Shown piece after piece: positions 56,401 through 64,000 of a DNA stretch of 64,000 nt. Each line of letters starts with the position of its first letter. The stretch's first letter is position 1. This DNA comes from Bathynomus jamesi. Lineage: Eukaryota > Arthropoda > Malacostraca > Isopoda > Cirolanidae. The stretch spans positions 44,046 to 108,045 of the forward strand of contig JAJOZX010012041.1 of the NCBI GenBank assembly GCA_023014485.1, given 5' to 3'. The position numbers were made by a program, and so were the translations under genes. The notes below the pieces were generated by a model. It did not search any database, had not been told where the DNA came from, and saw only the letters and a list, made by a program, of their open reading frames with translations.

Positions 56401-57353
56401 TAATAGTATTAAAATATGCAACAGGATTTTAATTTTCTCCGAGAAATATGATAGCTCATCGTATAAACACAGTATATAAAAAGTATTGACACAACAGTAG
56501 TGAGTTTATCCCTCCTGCTAGCTGTTTAGATAATGAAGCGCCTTTCCCTTTCCTTCCGCACGTCGCTAAAGCTCCACCCATAGCGATGACGTCATTGATA
56601 TATAAGAAAACTAGGAAAACTATATGTTTATGTTTAGATTAAAACGCTTTGCTATGATATTTTATAGAATAACCAACATGATTTTTATCACATTTTATCA
56701 CACTCATAGTGTAGTTTTATTATTGTACTGCAATAATATTTTCCGGTAATCACAGTTCTACCTCATTGGTTGTGAGAGTTGTGAAAAATCACCCGCACTC
56801 ACAATCCCACACAATAAATCGGGAACGTTCTGATTGGTTGTTCATTCATGCTGAATCTTGTTGTAATAAGTTTTGATAATCATTTGTATTAACAGATAAC
56901 TATTGATGTTGGCTAATTTCAGTCTATATCCTATTATTTCTTTTAATACTATTTATCAGACAAGTCCTTCTGGTTAACTATACTGAATTCTACATTAAGC
57001 GCAGCTGGTTCCGAAACGTTAACAGAAGACGCGCAGATACTTTTTAAAGAACTTTTCATAGTGTAGAAAGAACAGTTGAATGATGAATAACAATTTATAA
57101 CTTTGAACTGCACTTCTTAGTAATTTATTTGAATGTGATAGATATTCAATGAGTATACACTGTATCGTCATTAGACTGTATTAAAATCAGTCAGTCTCAA
57201 CACAGTGGCATACATTGTTGTAATCTAAAAGAAAGGCTTTCAAGGACACAGAATTAATTGTTTAACTAATGATTTGTTTACTTTTTCAGGTCTGATTCCG
57301 CTGTTGATTTGATATATGGAGATATTTTAGAACTACTAAAAACATATAATTAA
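50351..57353 (+). CDS. Acid lipase (lysosomal/gastric lipase family), 3' end of gene, four exons
   Basis: Four short exons join in frame into the last 126 residues of an AB-hydrolase acid lipase: 50351-50435, 53921-54063, 56175-56263, 57290-57353. All introns have GT/AG ends; phases 1, 0 and 2. Family landmarks in order: AHTPAGTSVQNMIHFMQA, GRFQMYSYG, FPPSYDLKKTKVPVALFW, AANDWFAN with the catalytic Asp of the triad, and SFSHVDFLW with the catalytic His. The nucleophile Ser and the signal peptide would be in exons further 5', not found in this window. The enzyme hydrolyses triglycerides or cholesteryl esters in lysosomes or the gut. The gene appears intact; the introns are filled with transposons. 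Confidence 0.93.
50512..50698. mobile_element. Short hAT-like MITE (~187 bp)
   Basis: Ends CAGTAGTTCCCAAACTATGG and TTTGGGAACCACTATA-like form an imperfect inverted pair of the common 'AGTGGTTCCCAAAC' type. I could not find a matching target duplication, so the exact limits are approximate. Confidence 0.6.
50759..51212. mobile_element. hAT-like element (454 bp) in the LINE endonuclease
   Basis: Perfect 8-bp duplication CTGACAAC (50751-50758, 51213-51220). Ends CATGGGCGGATTTATG and CTAAATATGCTACTG pair imperfectly. Just after the right duplication, the LINE endonuclease frame runs on (NSSPDITFCSPSLA). Confidence 0.85.
51277..53334 (+). pseudogene. LINE copy C ORF2: endonuclease end and reverse transcriptase
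   Basis: A 685-residue uninterrupted frame. Start: KLSSDHLPIIITTH, the last endonuclease motif (the SDH His). RT motifs: KNSKATGPDNIS, PASYRPITLLC, STTIDISKAFDAIPRFPLI-like block (residues ~370), [33 protein letters not shown] with the catalytic YADD, and RLKVAPTKSTI. The thumb follows. It stops at 53334, where the C-terminal domain lies in another frame. The frame is long enough that the copy may be recent, but the missing 5' part makes it non-autonomous. Confidence 0.88.
53295..53789 (+). pseudogene. LINE copy C ORF2 C-terminal Cys-His domain
   Basis: 164-residue frame overlapping the RT frame by 40 bases, so a frameshift separates them. Contains FRCGHHPILRTYKHR and the zinc-knuckle-like CHLCQGTPQTIQHIMTDC (C-x2-C-x7-H-x4-C), then SALNLWSTPERAIGYLRAAG. 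Copies A and B have the same domain. Probably nucleic-acid binding. Confidence 0.85.
53921..54063 (+). CDS. Lipase exon b
   Basis: 143 nt: two bases completing a Gly codon, then 47 codons. Acceptor TTTAAATCAG, donor AAG|GTACGT. Encodes FQMYSYG, FPPSYDLKKTKVP and the catalytic-Asp block WAANDWFAN. Confidence 0.93.
54185..54461. mobile_element. hAT-like MITE (277 bp)
   Basis: Ends CATAGGGGTATGAGG and CCTATACGCCTATG; perfect 8-bp duplication ACTACAAC (54177-54184, 54462-54469). Inner G-rich then C-rich stretch and a repeated GTGCCATCCTA near the right end. Confidence 0.9.
54640..55090 (-). mobile_element. Possible Penelope-like element remnant
   Basis: The minus strand near 55060-54900 reads KSCNLYSRRITESALIKHLL and then FHPVDRIFKN, which resembles the end of GIY-YIG endonuclease domains of Penelope-like elements. 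Further along (54721-54691) lies CCTGATGGAGACC-TGGTGATT-GGTCGAAAGCG, similar to the hammerhead-like core found at Penelope ends. Several stops are present. This is a weak assignment from memory of the family. Confidence 0.4.
56175..56263 (+). CDS. Lipase exon c
   Basis: 89 nt, 29 codons plus two bases. Acceptor TTATTTTTAG, donor CTG|GTAAAT. Encodes DVAKLRKLLPNVIFTKEV and SFSHVDFLW; the His is the third member of the catalytic triad. Confidence 0.93.
56264..57289 (+). other. Lipase intron c
   Basis: Phase-2 intron of 1,026 bp, AT-rich, no element recognised. Ends in a clean TACTTTTTCAG acceptor. Confidence 0.8.
57290..57353 (+). CDS. Lipase terminal exon
   Basis: 64 nt: one base completing Trp, 20 codons (SDSAVDLIYGDILELLKTYN) and TAA at 57351-57353. 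Matches the C-terminal helix of acid lipases. Confidence 0.92.
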
Positions 57354-57423
57354 CTGTGTCTGTATGCAGCCAAAGACACACTTAAGTAAACTTGATATAT
57401 ATGGACCAATATAGAATTATGAA

Positions 57424-57429
57424 TATTAA
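57424..57429 (+). promoter_or_regulatory. Poly(A) signal of the lipase gene
   Basis: ATTAAA 71 bases after the stop codon, a common variant poly(A) signal. Confidence 0.5.
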
Positions 57430-57789
57430 AGCCTATATTATTTTTTTATATAATATTTCACAAAGTTAATATATTTTTATTTTTATTTTTCTATACTAAG
57501 ATTTCTCTAATGAGTTGCAACATAAGAATGAACATTTTAAGGCATAAAAATACATTCATATTAAAAAGTTAATATTGTTAATCTTTGTTATCCAAAGGAA
57601 ATTAAGCATAGTCATACGCGCTATCAACAAGAGTCAAGTAGATCTATATTAGCAGCTAGATTTTAGTTGTTTTTGATGTTTTCCTTATTATGAAGTTACC
57701 ATTATGATTTAAAATATATTTATATTGATGTGAAGTATTCTCATATACCAGTGTTGGTACAAAAGTTATGTTCCTTCATTTTTTCGCTT

Positions 57790-58085
57790 AACGTACGTCC
57801 TTTAAAAAATGCAACAAAATTTCTCCTGAAAGAATTGTATTTTCGGCCGGTGGAGTCAGTCTAGCGCTGCGATCTCTCCTCTCTGGGACGTGTCCGAAAT
57901 GCTGTTTCAACATGCCAACACATTGCCTCAAACATACCTGCATGTCTAGGAATCGCATCGTTTGATGGACTGCGCTGCCTGATCTTGCTCCTTCCAACTA
58001 CCATGCAAAGCTGGCACAAATGTATTCGTTCAACAGTAGAAAAAGGGCTTGTGATTATGATGGAGACTATATGAAAAATTAACTC
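57790..58085 (+). pseudogene. Degenerate mariner transposase remnant
   Basis: The + strand near 57966-58080 reads ALPDLAPSNYHAKLAQMY and then FNSRKRACDYDGDYMKN, which matches the SPDLAPSDYHLF C-terminal block of mariner transposases. Stops and frame breaks upstream. Very old. Confidence 0.55.
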
Positions 58086-58090
58086 GTAGG

Positions 58091-59172
58091 TATTCTGTAA
58101 GGATGCACAAATAGTTCATACATGTTTCAGAAATTTTTAGAAGTATTTGAACACAAAATAAGAGGTAGGCCCCATTAATTTGTACCCAAATTCATATATT
58201 GTAGCGAGAATTAGCTGTCATTTCATGTTGATATTCTTGTAAAATATTTTCGTATAAACTCGTATATTTAGTTTTAACTCTGCTGAGTTACGCAAACTCT
58301 TGTTTTTCAATTAGGAACATTAAATAAAAGGTAAAATGTGAATTGTAAACTATAGTATTATCGATCACATCGTGTTGAAGCTGTTGTTCTCGATGTTAAT
58401 ATAAAAAAAACTTTAAAACAATATTTTTAGATGTTTTTTGTTACGGTATTCCTATACATTTTTAATAATTCACTATCAATGTATTAATTCCTCTTTTTAA
58501 AGACAAACAATAGATCTACCTTTATCCCGACCTTTAGAAGAAAAAGGTGTAAGAAAATATGGGCTCAAGAAACAGGGTATACAAGAAATACATGGGTATT
58601 TTACAAAACATCGGCTATTGATATGTTACGAATTTGGTTCACACAGGATGAATTTTCAAATGTACAATGAAAAGGAAATAGCCTATATCATGCAATTTAG
58701 AGTAACCTTCTATTTAGGGTATCATTTCACGATTTTATAGAACTGAAAATAGGAAAAGGGGCAAAAAAGGAGTATATATGGAGAGGTAGAGTCCCTGAAG
58801 ATGTCTGTTTGGTTGAAGCGCTAACATAAATGCGATACCACCTATGAAATGTATGAAATGAGTAAAAGGGTGTGGCAGAAAGGACCTGGAAATTATGCTG
58901 CCTTATCCCTTAAAATTTATGCAAAACGGGATACTTTACTGTACGCCTTTTGTGTGAAAAACGTACAGTAAAGTGCGCCATTAACGGTTTACCCAGGAAG
59001 GTAGCAGCCAGGAAACTCATTTCCCCACAATGTGGGAAGAGTGTGCCCCAAGGACACCTTCAAAGCGAGTGTGAATAGGGGGGTCAATTCAAATTTAAGG
59101 TTTTATTTTGTTTGTTTGGTCTGCCACATCCCTTATACCCTAAAAAAAAAAAAAAAAAATTTAAATATATAT
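58091..59172. other. Intergenic DNA, no gene recognised
   Basis: AT-rich. Contains one strong hairpin (58933-58974) and an A-run before the mariner end. Confidence 0.5.
58933..58974. repeat. Perfect 13-bp hairpin
   Basis: ACTTTACTGTACG and its exact complement CGTACAGTAAAGT, with a 16-base loop. Confidence 0.9.
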
Positions 59173-59173
59173 A

Positions 59174-59962
59174 CAGGGTGTTTGAAAACTTTCTGTACAA
59201 ATTGTAATGGGGGATAGGCAACACCAAGACAAACCCTTTTCGTCTATAAGTGTATGTCCGCTGACGTCACCATTCGGCGCGAGAGGGCGCCGCTGCAATT
59301 GGCTAAAAGGTGAAGTGGGCTAGACTCGCGCTTGCCGCGGGCATTCTTAAATCGGACGTAGTACGCGTAACATGGAGCGCTTCACGACTGCTGAGATGGC
59401 TGACATGCATATGGTGTATGGGGCTGCCAATGGAAACGGAAGAGCTGCTGTGAGGTTGTACCGACAGCGCTTCCCAAACAGACGTGTGCCAAACCACCAA
59501 ACGTTTGCGCATTTGCATCGGCGACTGCGAGAAACTGGAACATTCCATGCAAACATGCATGACACTGGTCGGGAGAGAAACGTGCGCACTCCTGACATGG
59601 AAGAAGAAATCCTACGGCGATTTGAGGACAATCCAAGCGCAAGCACGCGAGGTGTTGCACGTATCCTCGGTGTGAACCACGACCTGGTCTGGAGAGTGTT
59701 GCACGAGCAGCAGTTACATCCGTTTCATCGTCAGAGAGTCCAGGCATTACAACCTCGGGATTACCCTCTTCGTGTGGAATTCGCACGCTGGTTTCTGCAG
59801 CAGACAGCGGTGCAGCCTAATTTTCCGGCTTATGTGCTGTTCTCAGATGAGGCCTGTTTCACACGTGAGGGTGTGTTTAATATGCACAATTCTCACGTGT
59901 GGGCGCACGCAAATCCACATGCTACACGGGTGCATGCTCATCAAGAACGGTTCGCCGTTAAT
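59174..59962 (+). mobile_element. Mariner transposon, 5' part, broken by tRNA-like array
   Basis: Starts CAGGGTGTTTGAAAACTTTC after a TA in a (TA)n stretch. Its coding frame is intact until about 59962, where the repeat of array 2 begins. The second half and the 3' end are not found in the window. Confidence 0.88.
59372..59962 (+). pseudogene. Mariner-type transposase, truncated
   Basis: Starts MERFTTAEMADMHMVYG, the N-terminal DUF4817-type helix-turn-helix, then the middle ILRRFEDNPSASTRGVARIL and VWRVLHEQQLHPFH, and the first catalytic Asp in YVLFSDEACFTREG. After HQERFAVN the reading frame passes into array DNA and stops at 59984. The region with the second Asp and the last acidic residue is lost. 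Up to the break it has no stop, so the truncation may be fairly recent. Confidence 0.88.
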
Positions 59963-60072
59963 ATACTGCGCGGTCATTGCAGTTAAATGTACATATTCAC
60001 GATTTGCGAGGGTGCCCTCTCAAGGCATTGGTTTCTGCCCTATGTAGGAGAATTACAACTTCTGACTATCGT

Positions 60073-60146
60073 GGCTCCGTAGTGTAGTGGTTAGCACGTC
60101 TGACCGGCAATCGGAAGATCCTGGGTTCGATTCCCGGGCGGGTGCC
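60073..60146 (+). ncRNA. tRNA-like gene, array 2 unit 1
   Basis: Acceptor GGCTCCG (60073-60079) pairs with C-G-G-G-(T)-GCC (60139-60146) with one bulged T; D stem GTGT/GCAC; anticodon arm TCTGA-CCGGCAA-TCGGA identical to array 1; T arm CTGGG-TTCGATT-CCCGG; one extra G (60138). Box A TAGTGTAGTGG and box B GGTTCGATTCC. A T5 run at 60150-60154 is the terminator. Outer parts resemble tRNA-Val; the anticodon position reads GGC with C33. Confidence 0.75.
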
Positions 60147-60335
60147 TTATTTTTCATTTGTTTGTTATTTCTCTTCCTCGTGTGCAGAACACTCCTCTAT
60201 ACTTACGTCGTTTCTATACGTTAATATACTGCGCGGTCATTGCAGTTAAATGTACATATTCACGATTTGCGAGGGTGCCCTCTCAAGGCATTGGTTTCTG
60301 CCCTATGTAGGAGAATTACAACTTCTGACTATCGT

Positions 60336-60409
60336 GGCTCCGTAGTGTAGTGGTTAGCACGTCTGACCGGCAATCGGAAGATCCTGGGTTCGATTCCCGG
60401 GCGGGTGCC
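60336..60409 (+). ncRNA. tRNA-like gene, array 2 unit 2
   Basis: Identical to unit 1 over all 74 bases. Confidence 0.75.
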
Positions 60410-60598
60410 TTATTTTTCATTTGTTTGTTATTTCTCTTCCTCGTGTGCAGAACACTCCTCTATACTTACGTCGTTTCTATACGTTAATATACTGCGCGGT
60501 CATTGCAGTTAAATGTACATATTCACGATTTGCGAGGGTGCCCTCTCAAGGCATTGGTTTCTGCCCTATGTAGGAGAATTACAACTTCTGACTATCGT

Positions 60599-60672
60599 GG
60601 CTCCGTAGTGTAGTGGTTAGCACGTCTGACCGGCAATCGGAAGATCCTGGGTTCGATTCCCGGGCGGGTGCC
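60599..60672 (+). ncRNA. tRNA-like gene, array 2 unit 3
   Basis: Identical to unit 1 over all 74 bases. Confidence 0.75.
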
Positions 60673-60861
60673 TTATTTTTCATTTGTTTGTTATTTCTCT
60701 TCCTCGTGTGCAGAACACTCCTCTATACTTACGTCGTTTCTATACGTTAATATACTGCGCGGTCATTGCAGTTAAATGTACATATTCACGATTTGTGAGG
60801 GTGCCCTCTCAAGGCATTGGTTTCTGCCCTATGTAGGAGAATTACAACTTCTGACTATCGT

Positions 60862-60934
60862 GGCTCCGTAGTGTAGTGGTTAGCACGTCTGACCGGCAAT
60901 CGGAAGATCCTGGGTTCGATTCCGGGCGGGTGCC
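60862..60934 (+). ncRNA. tRNA-like gene, array 2 unit 4
   Basis: As unit 1 but one C is missing in the T-arm CCC, giving 73 bases and a weaker T stem. Confidence 0.7.
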
Positions 60935-61034
60935 TTATTTTTCATTTGTTTGTTATTTCTCTTCCTCGTGTGCAGAACACTCCTCTATACTTACGTCGTT
61001 TCTATACGTTAATATACTGCGCGGTCATTGCAGT

Positions 61035-61053
61035 TATATATATATATATATAT
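61035..61053. repeat. (TA)n closing array 2
   Basis: The last unit breaks off in GCAGTTATATATATA and passes into a TA run, then a different tRNA-like segment. Confidence 0.9.
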
Positions 61054-61056
61054 CGC

Positions 61057-61128
61057 ACCTCGATGGTGTAGTGGTTAGCGTCGCTGACTACGAATCCATC
61101 GGCCCTGGGATCGAGACCCGGTGACGGC
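61057..61128 (+). ncRNA. Degenerate tRNA-like segment (SINE head?)
   Basis: Box A TGGTGTAGTGG (61064) and a box-B-like GGATCGAGACC with T arm CTGGG-ATCGAGA-CCCGG. The loop CTACGAA would give anticodon ACG (Arg) with a normal U33, but the anticodon stem pairs poorly. Likely the head of a tRNA-derived SINE. Confidence 0.5.
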
Positions 61129-61199
61129 AGCCGGCACGCAGCAAAACCCAGCTGTTCATCCTTCCACACAATAAAGAAAGTGGTTAGTAGATAAATGAG

Positions 61200-61272
61200 T
61201 GGCCTAGTCCCTAGTGGTTAAGACGCTGGGCTGCTGGTGGGGCGTGGTTCGGATTCCACGTTAAACTGTAGG
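61200..61272 (+). ncRNA. Second degenerate tRNA-like segment
   Basis: Contains CTAGTCCCTAGTGGTTAAGA and GGTTCGGATTCC, which look like a box A and a box B with one extra base each. No good cloverleaf. It may be the second half of a composite SINE. Confidence 0.35.
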
Positions 61273-61379
61273 TCTAAGGTGGAGTGAAAAGCTTGACCTT
61301 CGTCTGAATGAACAATTCAGGCGGAAGCTAACCAAAGGTTACTAAAGGTGTATATCTATATATATGAAATACTGCCATT

Positions 61380-61591
61380 CAGTCCCGTAGCCAGGAGTCA
61401 CTGTGGAAGGGGTTTAAAGTAGTTTAAAGTAGTTTGTGAAGTTTAAAAAAAAGTGCCAAAAAACGCAAGTGTTTATTTACTAAATAATGTTATATATTAT
61501 ATCACATCATAAGTTATAACTATGGTTACAAAAGTGGGCCTTTCCTGTCAAGTGGGGGTCGTTCGACCCCCCCCCTCTGGCTACGGGCCTG
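61380..61591. mobile_element. MITE (212 bp) with 5-bp duplication
   Basis: Ends CAGTCCCGTAGCCAGGAG and CTCTGGCTACGGGCCTG; CCATT on both sides (61375-61379, 61592-61596). G/C-rich subterminal stretch. Confidence 0.85.
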
Positions 61592-61683
61592 CCATTGCTG
61601 CGAGCACAAGGGGCTAAGTACAGAAAACACCTGTGGAGGAGAAAACTTTATGCGTTTCCTCAACAAGTTGTACTAACTTTTAT

Positions 61684-61745
61684 CTTGTAGCATGGTGGTA
61701 ATCCCTTCGCCTTGTAGTCAAAGTGCTGGGTTTGAATGTCATCCT
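61684..61745 (+). ncRNA. Third degenerate tRNA-like segment
   Basis: TTGTAGCATGGTGGTAATCC and GGGTTTGAATGTC resemble box A and box B with tRNA-like spacing. Weak pairing. Confidence 0.35.
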
Positions 61746-61879
61746 CAGCATTGGGTGGGGTGCACAAAAGGCCATGTAGTTAATCCAATAAGTGTCCAAA
61801 AATGGTCACGTAGTTGTTGAATGATACCAAACGTCTAGTTAACTTATTAGAAGTACTACTGTAAAAGATAATGATTTAG

Positions 61880-62148
61880 AATCAACGTTTGCTGAAACTG
61901 TGAAATTAATAAAAAAAAAGTTAACAACAACACCAATAACAACGGCAGAACCTGAAAGATGTTTTTCAACTTTAAATAGAATAAAAATTTTTTACGTAAT
62001 ACTGTACCATGCCAAACGACAGATTAACAACTTTAGCAATGATACCCATAAAAAAAAAGATGGTTAGAGAAATGCCAGATTTTAATGAAAAAGTTATAAA
62101 TAACTTAGCTCATTCAAAGACATGTCGTTTTGAACTCATATTTAAGTA
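61880..62148 (+). pseudogene. hAT transposase C-terminal fossil
   Basis: The + strand reads TTAEPERCFSTLNRIKIF, then LRNTMPNDRLTTLAMIPIKK and a KVINNLAHSKTCRFE tail to a TAG stop at 62146-62148, matching the ASAERSFSTLKRIKT dimerisation region of ZMYM1-like hAT proteins. One frameshift near 61990. Confidence 0.7.
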
Positions 62149-62274
62149 GCCAATAAATATATCGTTTTGTTATTAAAGAGCTATGGTAAGTAATAGCTCA
62201 ATTTTAGCATCATTTATTTATGATATTTGTAAAGTTATGCATCTGCAGCCCATCTAATCTGGGTTACTACGAGC

Positions 62275-62600
62275 TGCCACTGCTTCTCTGAATCATTTAG
62301 ATACACAATAAAGAGTACTGGACCTAACACTGATCCCTGTGGTACTCCACTTTTCACTTTTTGTCTCTTGATTCATGGCCACTTAAAATTGTTCTCTGTT
62401 TTCTCTCTTGTAACCATTCTTCTACCCGATTTATAACTGAACCCGATATCTCATATCTTTTAATTTATGTAGAAGTCTCCTATGTGGAACCTTGTCAAAT
62501 GCCTTACTAAAATCCAAATAAATAACATCTACATCATGTCCATCATATACCCGATCCCTTACAAAAGGTCTAAAAGATCTAATGCATAATCTTCGAGAAA
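62275..62600 (-). pseudogene. LINE reverse-transcriptase fragment
   Basis: The minus strand shows VIYLDFSKAFDKVPHRRLL, a VINRVEEWLQERK-like stretch and [24 protein letters not shown] palm start (by-eye translation, with small breaks). The catalytic YADD region is missing. A CR1/Jockey-type RT. Confidence 0.65.
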
Positions 62601-62793
62601 TAAGTGTGTGTGCTCGTGTGCAAAGTCCTCAATAGGGGAATTTTTTATCAATTTCAGTGCTGAACTTATTAGAAGCTTTCAAACTTAAAAATGAAGTTTA
62701 TAAAATTTTTGTTGAAAACAGATAAATAGTGCATGTCCACATTGTGTTTAATGGTCTTTTTAGTCCTTAATTTTGTTATAATATTAGTACCCT

Positions 62794-63090
62794 CAGAGCC
62801 GTAGTAAGCCTTGATGGCGCCCTGGGCAGAACCTGAATTTGCCCCCCCCCACGGCAAATAACACAGGTCTGCGAATGAGAACTTTGTAAGAGTTGTGTTA
62901 TGAGGAAATAAAACTTTGAGACCAAAGCTTTATTCAACAAAAATTCAACACACCTGAAACAACAAAACACCAATTATAATCAGCAATCGAAAACGCAATA
63001 TTCAGACAAACAACAATTGTAATTAAAACTAATGGAACATTTGTCATCAATATGAATACCCCAGTATAAAGATACATTACACTCGCCCCC
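62794..63090. mobile_element. hAT-like end remnant
   Basis: CAGAGCCGTAGTAAGCC followed by GGCGCCCTGGGCAG and a C-run is a typical hAT 5' end; a second C-run lies near 63087. No matching end or duplication was found; limits are approximate. Confidence 0.35.
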
Positions 63091-63149
63091 CCCCCAAATA
63101 AAAGAATATACACAATGCTAAAGTATTCATAAAAACCCAACATATAGTT

Positions 63150-64000
63150 CTATAAATTTAGTCTATCAACGGGTTTACGAACACGGCTCGATCGGCGAGG
63201 GAGCGTTGTGGGACTAGGGGTCGAAGGCGTACTCGTCTCAAGTTCAGGCGGCTGCTGGGGCGACGAGGGTCTTTCATTTACGGTCACATTACGATCGGGG
63301 GTTACAAGGGGTAATTCAGGAACTACAGGAACGGGTGCCGTTTGATCGGGAGAGTCTGGAGGGGAATCTAGCGGGGAATCAGCTGAGGGCGCAAGATCTC
63401 GAACGGAGACAGTGTCTTCACGGCCGTTAGGGAAACGGACATGAGCGAATTGAGGGTTGGCCGTTATTAATTCGACTTCCTGGACGAGCGGTTCATATTT
63501 GGTTCTTCTCTGCCTTCTGAGAAGGACTAGGCCAGGGGTCATTAGCCACGATGGTACACTCTGCCCGCTGGAGGTGTTGCGAGGGAACGCGAAGAGGCGC
63601 TCGTGAGGCGTAGCATTAGTCGCAGTACACAAGAGAGAGCGCACCGAATGAAGGGCGTCCGGCAATACGGCTTCCCAATCGCGTCTGTCCAACTTCTTCG
63701 TCTCGAGGGCGAGGAGTATCGTCTTCCAGATGATGCCCACATACCGTTCACATTGGCCAATTAAATGGCCATTTCCGGTCGGATGATAAGGAGTGGATTT
63801 ACTCGTAGAGATACCGAGATTGAATAGGAATGATCTTAGTTCGCCAGACATAAAAGAGGATCCCCGATCGGAATGGAGGTAGCAGGGAAGACCGAAGATG
63901 GAGAAGAGGGTAGTAAGGCAATGAATGACGACAGCAGCTGACATCTCACGACACGGAAAAGCGAAAGGGAAGCGTGAAAATTCGTCGACGATTATTAAAA
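63150..64000 (-). pseudogene. Ty3/gypsy-type integrase and pol C-terminus (partial, runs off window)
   Basis: Minus strand, open from the right edge to the stop at 63150. In order: LIIVDEFSRFPFAFPCRE with the first catalytic Asp, GLPCYLHSDRGSSF with the second, YHPTGNGHLIGQCERYVG with the Glu, then KTKY-like SH3-type region (KYEPLVQEVELITA) and a Pro/Ser-rich tail ending RRSSRVRKPVDRL. The three acidic residues of the integrase core are all present. The frame is unbroken for 280 codons, so this copy could be young. The rest of pol lies beyond 64000. Confidence 0.85.

Larger units (their letters stand above)
59957..61034 (+). repeat. Tandem array 2: four 263-bp units with tRNA-like genes
   Basis: Box A starts recur exactly 263 bp apart. 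The units differ by only two seen changes (60797 and one lost C near 60923). The spacer is clearly homologous to that of array 1 (CATTTGTTTGTT..., GCATTGGTTTCTGC, TATGTAGGAGAATTAC) but diverged. It begins within the mariner and ends in a (TA)n run. Confidence 0.95.

Noticed and set aside
57788..57997. Minus-strand frame as a gene
   Set aside because: The + strand shows a degenerate mariner C-terminus at the same place; the minus frame has no known match.
59303..59786. Minus-strand frames across the mariner
   Set aside because: Antisense shadows; the + frame has the transposase motifs.
59772..60047. Frame continuing from the mariner into array 2 as a fusion protein
   Set aside because: It is out of the transposase frame and runs into repeat DNA; no evidence for a fusion gene.

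Overview
The window is eukaryotic and almost certainly arthropod (crustacean or chelicerate cannot be separated from sequence alone). Evidence: a spliced acid-lipase gene with GT/AG introns; CR1, Jockey/I-type, BEL/Pao and Ty3/gypsy retroelements; mariner, hAT, MULE, Merlin-like and Sola-like DNA transposons; Pol III tRNA-like tandem arrays; and TTAGG/GGTTA-flavoured runs. There is no operon structure. Nearly all long reading frames are broken transposon proteins.

Layout. 1-8513: 32 copies of a ~266-bp tandem repeat, each holding a 74-nt tRNA-like Pol III unit; the array runs off the left edge. 8514-17477: AT-rich DNA with two copies of one small hAT element, one of them nested in another hAT that sits in a CR1 fragment, then a minus-strand CR1-like LINE and a fold-back element. 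17482-22320: a 4.8-kb Sola-like transposon with ~0.4-0.5-kb inverted ends and a 902-bp mariner inside. 22669-49353: a nest of elements around one BEL/Pao polyprotein whose two halves (about 26.1-24.9 kb and 48.36-47.48 kb, minus strand) are separated by ~21 kb. That block holds a fold-back palindrome, a CR1 element carrying four later insertions, Merlin-like elements, and an I/Jockey-type LINE carrying a FLYWCH-bearing MULE. 49354-58000: the 3' end of a host acid-lipase gene on the + strand (four exons, 126 codons plus stop), whose introns hold a Jockey-type LINE and several hAT-like elements. 58.9-61.8 kb: a truncated mariner that joins directly to a second, diverged tRNA-like array (four 263-bp units), followed by other tRNA-like/SINE-like heads. 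61.8-64 kb: hAT and LINE fossils and the integrase end of a gypsy-type element that leaves the window.

The most interesting signals are: (1) two tandem arrays, at opposite ends of the window, of a tRNA-like RNA whose acceptor stem has co-varied at several base pairs while an unusual anticodon arm (C33, GGC) stayed identical; (2) a family of near-perfect fold-back palindromes sharing the core CATTTCCGTCGCAAATG, some of them inside Merlin-type elements; (3) the cryptic lipase gene, visible only after joining short exons. Target-site duplications found by eye give an insertion order for much of the stack.
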